Of a DNA stretch of 64,000 bases, positions 59,098 to 64,000 are shown piece after piece (within the stretch, counting starts at the first letter, position 1; each line of letters begins with the position of its first letter). The stretch covers positions 211,865-275,864 of the forward strand of contig JALSIM010000005.1 in the NCBI GenBank assembly GCA_026990035.1, written 5' to 3'. The DNA comes from Alphaproteobacteria bacterium (GTDB lineage: Bacteria > Pseudomonadota > Alphaproteobacteria > Geminicoccales > Geminicoccaceae). The notes beneath the pieces were generated by a model that was not told the origin of the DNA, ran no database searches, and saw nothing but the letters and a program-made list of their open reading frames with translations. A program made the translations under genes and the position numbers.

Positions 59098-61541
59098 GAG
59101 GCGGCCTCCGCCCGTGGGGTCTCCCGCGGTCCGCGGCCCAGCCGCCTTTCCACCTCCAGCACCCGGCGCATGGTCCCGAGTACCGAATCGGGGGTCAGGC
59201 TGATGCTGTCGATGCCGCATTCGACGAGGAATTCCGCCACCTCGGGATAGTCCGACGGCGCCTGGCCGCAGATCCCGACATGGCGCCCGGCGCGGCGCGC
59301 CCCCTCCACCGCCTGGCGCAGGAAGGCCAGCACCCCGGGATCGCGCTCGTCGAAATCGAAGGCCACCAGCGGGCTGTCGCGATCGACCCCGAGGGTGAGC
59401 TGGGTGAGATCGTTGGAACCGATCGAAAAGCCGTCGAAGCGCTCGGCGAAGACGTCGAGCTGGACGACGTTGTTGGGGATCTCGCACATCACGTAGATCT
59501 CGAGCCCGTCCTTCCCGCGCACCAGCCCCTGTTCGGCCATGAAGGCGATCACCCGGTCGGCCTCTTCGATGCGGCGGCAGAAGGGGATCATCAGCTTCAG
59601 ATTGTCGAGCCCCATCTCCTCCCGTACCCGCCGCATGGCGGCGCATTCGAGGGCGAAGCCCTCGGCATAGGCGGGATGGGTGTAGCGGGCCGCCCCCCGG
59701 AACCCCAGCATCGGATTCTCCTCCACCGGCTCGAAGCCACGTCCGCCGACGAGCTGGGCGTATTCGTTGGACTTGAAGTCCGACATCCGGACGATCACCG
59801 GCCGCGGCCAGAAGGCGGCGCAGATGGTCCCCACCCCCTCCGAGAGGCGCTCGACGAAATAGTGCGCGCCGTCGCGGTAGCCCCGCAGCAGCCGCGCGAT
59901 CTCCCGCCGGGCGGCTTCCTCCTCGACCTTTTCGGGATGGAGAAGGGCCATCGGATGGGCCTTGATGTGCTCGCCGACGATGAATTCGAGCCGCGCCAGC
60001 CCGACCCCGTCCACCGGCAGGAAGCTGGTCTTGAAGGCCAGCTCCGGATTGCCGAGATTGACCATGATCCGGGTCGCGGGGCGCGGCATGTTCTCGAGAT
60101 CGACGCGCTCCACCTCGAACGGCACCCGGCCCTCGTAGATCTTGCCGACATCCCCCTCGGCGCAGGAGACGGTCACCTCCGCTCCCTCGGGGATCGCCTC
60201 GGTCGCGCCCTCGGCCCCGACCACCGCCGGAATGCCCAGCTCGCGGGCGACGATCGCGGCGTGGCAGGTGCGGCCGCCGCGGTTGGTGACGATCGCCGCC
60301 GCGGTCTTCATCACCGGTTCCCAGTCGGGCGTGGTGGTATCGGCGACCAACACCTCGCCCGGCCGGAAGGCGGCGAGATCGCGCGGGCTCCCGACGATCC
60401 GTGCCCGCCCCCCGGCGATCTTCGTGCCCACCGCCCGGCCGCGCGCCAGCACCCGCCCCTCGCCGGTCAGCCGGTATTCCTCGAGCACCGCCGTCCGCCG
60501 CTGCGAGACCACCGTTTCGGGTCGGGCCTGAACGATGTAGAGCCGGCCGTCGAGGCCGTCGCGCGCCCATTCCATGTCCATCGGGGCGAAGCGGCCGTGC
60601 TTCTTGCTGTAGTGATCCTCGATGGCGATGGCGAAACCGGCGAGCTCCAGCACCTGCTCGTCGGTGAGGCAGAAGCGCCGGCGCTCCTCCTCGGAAGTGG
60701 GGCGGGTGACGATCGCCTCGCGGGTGCGCCCCTCGGCATAGACCATCTTGATCTTCTTGGCGCCGAGCACCCGCCGCAGCACGCAGCGATGGCCCTCCCG
60801 GTAGGTGGGCTTGTGGACATAGAACTCGTCGACATCGACGGCCCCCTGGACCACTGTTTCGCCGAGCCCCCAGGCACCGGTGACGAAGACGATGTCCGGA
60901 TGCCCCGATTCGGTGTCGATCGAGAACATCACCCCCGAACTCGCGAGGTCGGAACGGACCATCTTCTGCACCCCGACGGACAGCGCCACCTTGAAGTGAT
61001 CGAAGCCCTGATCGATCCGGTAGGAGATGGCACGGTCGGTGAACAGGGAGGCGAGGCAGCGGCGAACCGCGTCGATCAGCATTTCGGGGCCGCGGACGTT
61101 GAGATAGGTGTCGTGCTGGCCGGCGAAGCTGGCGGTCGGCAGGTCCTCGGCGGTGGCCGAGCTGCGCACCGCGAAGGAGACGTCCTCGCCGTACTCCTCG
61201 ACCATCCGCGCATGGGCTTCGAGGATCTCCTCCCGGGCGCCCTCGGGCAGGCCCGCGGCATAGACGATCTCGCGGCAGCGCGCTCCGGCCCGCCTGAGGG
61301 CGGCCACGTGGCTCTTGTCGAGCCCGTCGAGGATCGCGTGGAGCTCGTCCCAGGCACCGGCCGCGGTCAGGGCGTCCCGATAGGCCCGCGCGGTGACCGC
61401 GAACCCGCCGGGGACGCGCACGCCGAGGGGCACGAGTTCCCGTACCATCTCGCCGAGGCTGGCGTTCTTGCCGCCGACGAGCGGCACGTCCTCCATTCCC
61501 AGTTCCGAAAACCAGCGGACGTAGCGCGGCGATCCGGCCAT
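59094..61541 (-). CDS. ppsA: phosphoenolpyruvate synthase
   Basis: Makes PEP from pyruvate and ATP for gluconeogenesis. The 815 residues have an N-terminal ATP-binding domain (VGGKNASLGEMVREL; SSATAEDLPTASFAGQHDT near 150), a swivelling phosphohistidine domain (GGRTCHAAIVARELGIPAV, about 425) and a C-terminal PEP barrel (GSNDLTQLTLGVDRDS; catalytic cysteine in GICGQAPSDYP, about 750). ATG 61541 has GGAG about ten bases upstream; the longer open frame to 61658 has no homology. Downstream PfkB is coupled. It is divergent from the aldehyde dehydrogenase gene. Confidence 0.95.
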   Translation of the reverse strand: MAGSPRYVRWFSELGMEDVPLVGGKNASLGEMVRELVPLGVRVPGGFAVTARAYRDALTAAGAWDELHAILDGLDKSHVAALRRAGARCREIVYAAGLPEGAREEILEAHARMVEEYGEDVSFAVRSSATAEDLPTASFAGQHDTYLNVRGPEMLIDAVRRCLASLFTDRAISYRIDQGFDHFKVALSVGVQKMVRSDLASSGVMFSIDTESGHPDIVFVTGAWGLGETVVQGAVDVDEFYVHKPTYREGHRCVLRRVLGAKKIKMVYAEGRTREAIVTRPTSEEERRRFCLTDEQVLELAGFAIAIEDHYSKKHGRFAPMDMEWARDGLDGRLYIVQARPETVVSQRRTAVLEEYRLTGEGRVLARGRAVGTKIAGGRARIVGSPRDLAAFRPGEVLVADTTTPDWEPVMKTAAAIVTNRGGRTCHAAIVARELGIPAVVGAEGATEAIPEGAEVTVSCAEGDVGKIYEGRVPFEVERVDLENMPRPATRIMVNLGNPELAFKTSFLPVDGVGLARLEFIVGEHIKAHPMALLHPEKVEEEAARREIARLLRGYRDGAHYFVERLSEGVGTICAAFWPRPVIVRMSDFKSNEYAQLVGGRGFEPVEENPMLGFRGAARYTHPAYAEGFALECAAMRRVREEMGLDNLKLMIPFCRRIEEADRVIAFMAEQGLVRGKDGLEIYVMCEIPNNVVQLDVFAERFDGFSIGSNDLTQLTLGVDRDSPLVAFDFDERDPGVLAFLRQAVEGARRAGRHVGICGQAPSDYPEVAEFLVECGIDSISLTPDSVLGTMRRVLEVERRLGRGPRETPRAEAAS

Positions 61542-61667
61542 GGCCTCTTCTCCGGAAAGGCTGCTCCCCGCTCCTGCATATGGGGCCCCCGAAGGCGGTC
61601 GCAATTCGCCGGTCCCGCGGCTCTCGCGGCATTCTGTCCCGCCCCTCGGGCCGGCCATCCGGTCGCG

Positions 61668-61695
61668 TTGGCAGCCCCGTCACCCTGCTCTAGAG
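61668..61695 (+). promoter_or_regulatory. weak promoter candidate of the aldehyde dehydrogenase gene
   Basis: TTGGCA (61668-61673), 16 bases, CTAGAG (61690-61695). The -35 matches the alphaproteobacterial TTGnCn form but the -10 is poor. It lies in the 185-base gap between divergent pps and aldehyde dehydrogenase genes. Confidence 0.3.
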
Positions 61696-61726
61696 TGCAC
61701 GGCCGAGAAACGGGGAGATCAGGATC

Positions 61727-63115
61727 GTGATCCAGCGCACGATTTCGCCCGTCGACGGGCGTGTCTACGTGGAACGCGAACTCGCCGATGCGCAACGGAT
61801 CGAGGCGGCCCTGGAAAGGGCGGAACGGGCGGCCCCGGGCTGGCGGGCGACGGCCATCGAGAAGCGGATCGAGATCCTGTCCCGGGCCGTCGATCTGTTC
61901 GTCGCCCGCCGGGAGAAGATTGCCGAGGAGATCACCTGGCAGATGGGGCGGCCGATCCGCCATTCGCCGCTGGAGGTCGGCGGCTTCGAGGAGCGGGCGC
62001 GCCACATGCTGGAGATCGCGCCCTCGGCCCTGAGCGACGTCGCGGTCGGCGAGAAGCCGGGCTTCCAGCGCTTCATCCGTCGCGAGCCGCTGGGGCTCGT
62101 CTTCGTCATGGCCCCCTGGAACTACCCCTATCTGACCGCCGTCAACACCATCTGGCCGGCCCTGGTCGCCGGCAACCCGGTCCTTCTCAAGCATTCCTCG
62201 CAGACCCCGCTCTGCGCCGAGCGGCTGCAGGAAGTGCTCGACGAAGCCGGCCTTCCCGAGGGGGTGTTCCAGCATCTCCATCTCGGCCACGAAGCGGCGC
62301 TCGGGATCATCCGCAGCGGCCGGGCGAAGCTCGTCGCCTTCACCGGCTCGGTGGGCGGCGGCCGGGCCGTGCAGCGGGCGGCGGGAGAGGCCTTCATCGC
62401 CACCAATCTCGAACTCGGCGGCAAGGATCCGGCCTATGTGCGGGCCGATGCCGACATCGCCTTCGCGGTCGAGAACCTCGTCGACGGTGCCTGTTTCAAC
62501 GCCGGCCAGTCCTGCTGCGGCATCGAGCGGATCTACGTCGACGAGAAGGTCTACGAGGCGTTCGTCGAAGGCTATGTGGCGACCGCCTCGGCCTATGTGC
62601 TCGACGATCCCACCCGCCCCGGGACCACCCTCGGACCGATGGTCCGGCCGGCGGCGGCCGATTTCGCCCGCGGCCAGGTGCAGGCCGCGGTCCAGGCGGG
62701 AGCGCGGGCGTTGATCGACACCGCCAGGTTCGAGCGGGACCGGCCCGGCTCGGCCTACATGGCGCCGCAATGCCTGGTCGATGTCACCCACGGGATGCGG
62801 GTGATGAAGGAGGAAAGCTTCGCGCCCATCGTCGGCATCATGAAGGTCCGCTCCGACGAGGAGGCGATCACCCTGATGAACGACAGCGATTTCGGCCTCA
62901 CCGCCTCGGTCTGGACCCGCGACCTCGAGGCGGCGAAGCGGATCGGCGAGCGGATCGAGACCGGCACCCTGTTCATGAACCGCTGCGACTATCTCGATCC
63001 GGCGCTGGCCTGGACCGGTGTCAAGGATTCGGGACGCGGCGTTTCCCTCTCCAGGCTCGCCTACGAGCATCTCACCCGTCCCAAGAGCTTTCATCTGCGG
63101 CTGGCGAACGGCTGA
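61727..63115 (+). CDS. NAD(P)-dependent aldehyde dehydrogenase
   Basis: A 462-residue ALDH-superfamily enzyme. Landmarks are VMAPWNYPYLTAVNT (catalytic Asn, about 127), LLKHSSQTPL, FTGSVGGGRAV (NAD site), LELGGKDPAYV (general base Glu, about 229) and FNAGQSCCGIERIYV with the nucleophilic cysteine in QSCCG (about 263). The double cysteine after QS is a variant of the usual GQxC motif. It starts at GTG 61727. The substrate is not readable from sequence; nearby lactate and pyruvate genes do not decide it. Confidence 0.9.
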   Translation: MIQRTISPVDGRVYVERELADAQRIEAALERAERAAPGWRATAIEKRIEILSRAVDLFVARREKIAEEITWQMGRPIRHSPLEVGGFEERARHMLEIAPSALSDVAVGEKPGFQRFIRREPLGLVFVMAPWNYPYLTAVNTIWPALVAGNPVLLKHSSQTPLCAERLQEVLDEAGLPEGVFQHLHLGHEAALGIIRSGRAKLVAFTGSVGGGRAVQRAAGEAFIATNLELGGKDPAYVRADADIAFAVENLVDGACFNAGQSCCGIERIYVDEKVYEAFVEGYVATASAYVLDDPTRPGTTLGPMVRPAAADFARGQVQAAVQAGARALIDTARFERDRPGSAYMAPQCLVDVTHGMRVMKEESFAPIVGIMKVRSDEEAITLMNDSDFGLTASVWTRDLEAAKRIGERIETGTLFMNRCDYLDPALAWTGVKDSGRGVSLSRLAYEHLTRPKSFHLRLANG

Positions 63116-63143
63116 CCATGCGACCCGCGGGCCGGCGGCTCCC

Positions 63144-63171
63144 TTGTCCCGCCACTCGCTGCCTTCATATT
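63144..63171 (+). promoter_or_regulatory. candidate promoter of the ferredoxin-NADP reductase gene
   Basis: TTGTCC (63144-63149), 16 bases, CATATT (63166-63171). The predicted leader is about 65 bases and ends with GAGGGGATGAGGGGAATCC before ATG 63242. The -10 is the only AT-rich stretch in the gap. Confidence 0.4.
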
Positions 63172-63241
63172 GGACAGCGGAAACCCGCCCCGACCCCGAC
63201 GTTCACGCCATCCGATCGCCCGAGGGGATGAGGGGAATCCG

Positions 63242-64000
63242 ATGTCCAGCGAACCCGTACGTACCGACCTCGTGATCATCGGCGCCGGACCGGTCGGCCT
63301 GTTCGCCGTCTTCGAGGCGGGCCTCCTGGGAATGAGCTGCCGGCTGATCGACATTCTGGACAAGGTCGGCGGCCAGTGCGCCGAGCTCTATCCGGAGAAG
63401 CCCATCTACGATATTCCCGCGCTGCCCGTCTGCACCGGCCAGGAGCTGATCGACCGTCTGATGGAACAGATCCGGCCCTTCGAACCCGGGATCCATCTGC
63501 GCCAGCAGGCGGAAAGGCTGGACCGCGGCGAGGCGGGCGGCTGGCGGGTGACCACCTCGACGGGGATGGTGTTCGAGGCCCCGGCGGTGGTAGTGGCGGC
63601 CGGGGCCGGCAGCTTCGTGCCGCGGCGCATGCCGCTTCCCGAAGCGGCCGCCTTCGAGAACCGGTCGCTGTTCTACCTGGTCCGGCGGCGGGAGGATTTC
63701 CGCGGCCGCAACATCCTGGTGGCGGGGGGCGGCGACTCCGCCCTCGACTGGCTGCTTGAGCTCGAACCGCTCGCCGGCGAGCTCGCCATCGTCCACCGAC
63801 GCAAGGATTTCCGCGCCAAGCCGGATTCGGTCGAGCGCATGCGCAACCTCGTGGACAGCGGCCGGATCCGGATGCACATCGGTCAGATCGTCGGCCTCGA
63901 AGGGGCGGAGGGTCGGCTCGAAGCGGTGCGCATCCGCAATCCCGAAGGCGAGTTCCGCCATCCCTGCGACACCATCCTCGCCTTCTACGGCCTCAAGATG
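63242..64000 (+). CDS. thioredoxin-reductase-like ferredoxin/flavodoxin-NADP reductase (partial)
   Basis: The first 253 residues of a TrxR-like FNR; the rest lies beyond the window. The FAD site is LVIIGAGPVGLFAVFEAGLLG (given by position about 10-30), followed by KVGGQCAELYPEKPIYDIPALP, the signature of this FNR class. The NADP site is ILVAGGGDSALDWLLEL (about 160). The CxxC active site of true thioredoxin reductases is absent where expected (after DSALDW), which supports the FNR call. It supplies or takes electrons via ferredoxin or flavodoxin, for example to IspG and Fe-S enzymes. The stop codon is not in the window. Confidence 0.92.
   Translation, partial: MSSEPVRTDLVIIGAGPVGLFAVFEAGLLGMSCRLIDILDKVGGQCAELYPEKPIYDIPALPVCTGQELIDRLMEQIRPFEPGIHLRQQAERLDRGEAGGWRVTTSTGMVFEAPAVVVAAGAGSFVPRRMPLPEAAAFENRSLFYLVRRREDFRGRNILVAGGGDSALDWLLELEPLAGELAIVHRRKDFRAKPDSVERMRNLVDSGRIRMHIGQIVGLEGAEGRLEAVRIRNPEGEFRHPCDTILAFYGLKM

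Noticed and set aside
59098..61683. A single 1172-codon frame joining the PfkB kinase with the region of pps
   Set aside because: The upstream part is the shadow of pps in another frame; the kinase starts at GTG 59097 in a GTGA overlap.

Overview
The window is a very GC-rich, gene-dense stretch of chromosome with almost no spare DNA. There is no gene-free gap above 300 bases, and I see no tRNA, rRNA, transposase or CRISPR. Gene content and order point to an alphaproteobacterium, most like the Rhodospirillales or a neighbouring order. The evidence is a MucR-type regulator, a Fur-family protein of the Irr type, the order miaB-phoH-ybeY-corC-lnt-xre-metK-trmB-rimP-nusA-ylxR-infB-rbfA-truB-rpsO-pnp, and nrdR-ribD-ribE-ribB-ribH-nusB-thiL. 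The assignment is inference from synteny, not from a marker rRNA.

Layout: (1) 1-6660, plus strand: end of ptsP, a RodZ-like protein, ispG, hisS, prfA, prmC. (2) 6642-15173, minus strand: nucleoside uptake and breakdown (BMP-family binding protein, ABC ATPase, two permeases, a cytidine deaminase fused to purine nucleoside phosphorylase, deoC, deoA), interrupted by one small plus-strand membrane protein gene. (3) 15375-18994: a DUF2333 protein, nfuA-like, tsaB, rimI, a TusA-like protein on the minus strand, mucR. (4) 19270-36640: a long plus-strand run of RNA modification, envelope and translation genes. (5) 36766-40421: a nitronate monooxygenase-like protein, an Irr-like regulator, an SH3 protein and a 2-hydroxyacid dehydrogenase. 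(6) 40432-43302: a three-part ACP / fatty-acyl-AMP ligase / acyltransferase protein. (7) 43403-49333: a TPP-riboswitch thiamine salvage and uptake operon containing an orphan TRAP-type binding protein. (8) 49330-51308, minus: hutH and an SRPBCC protein. (9) 51481-57172: rpiB, nrdR, riboflavin genes, nusB, thiL. (10) 57211-64000: lactate dehydrogenase, pps with a PfkB kinase, an aldehyde dehydrogenase, and the start of a thioredoxin-reductase-like ferredoxin-NADP reductase.

Most neighbours in operons overlap by 4 to 22 bases (ATGA or GTGA junctions), so translational coupling is the rule. Several convergent gene pairs also share their 3' ends, with the stop codons of both strands inside one hairpin.

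The points most worth a second look are: the TPP riboswitch whose closing stem covers the AUG of a 24-codon ORF overlapping thiM; the TakP-like TRAP binding protein inside the thiamine operon; the cytidine deaminase-PNP fusion; the ACP-FAAL-PlsC protein; and genes with unusual starts (phoH at CTG, trmB with no normal start codon). I found no defence system or mobile island, and most of the window is ordinary housekeeping.
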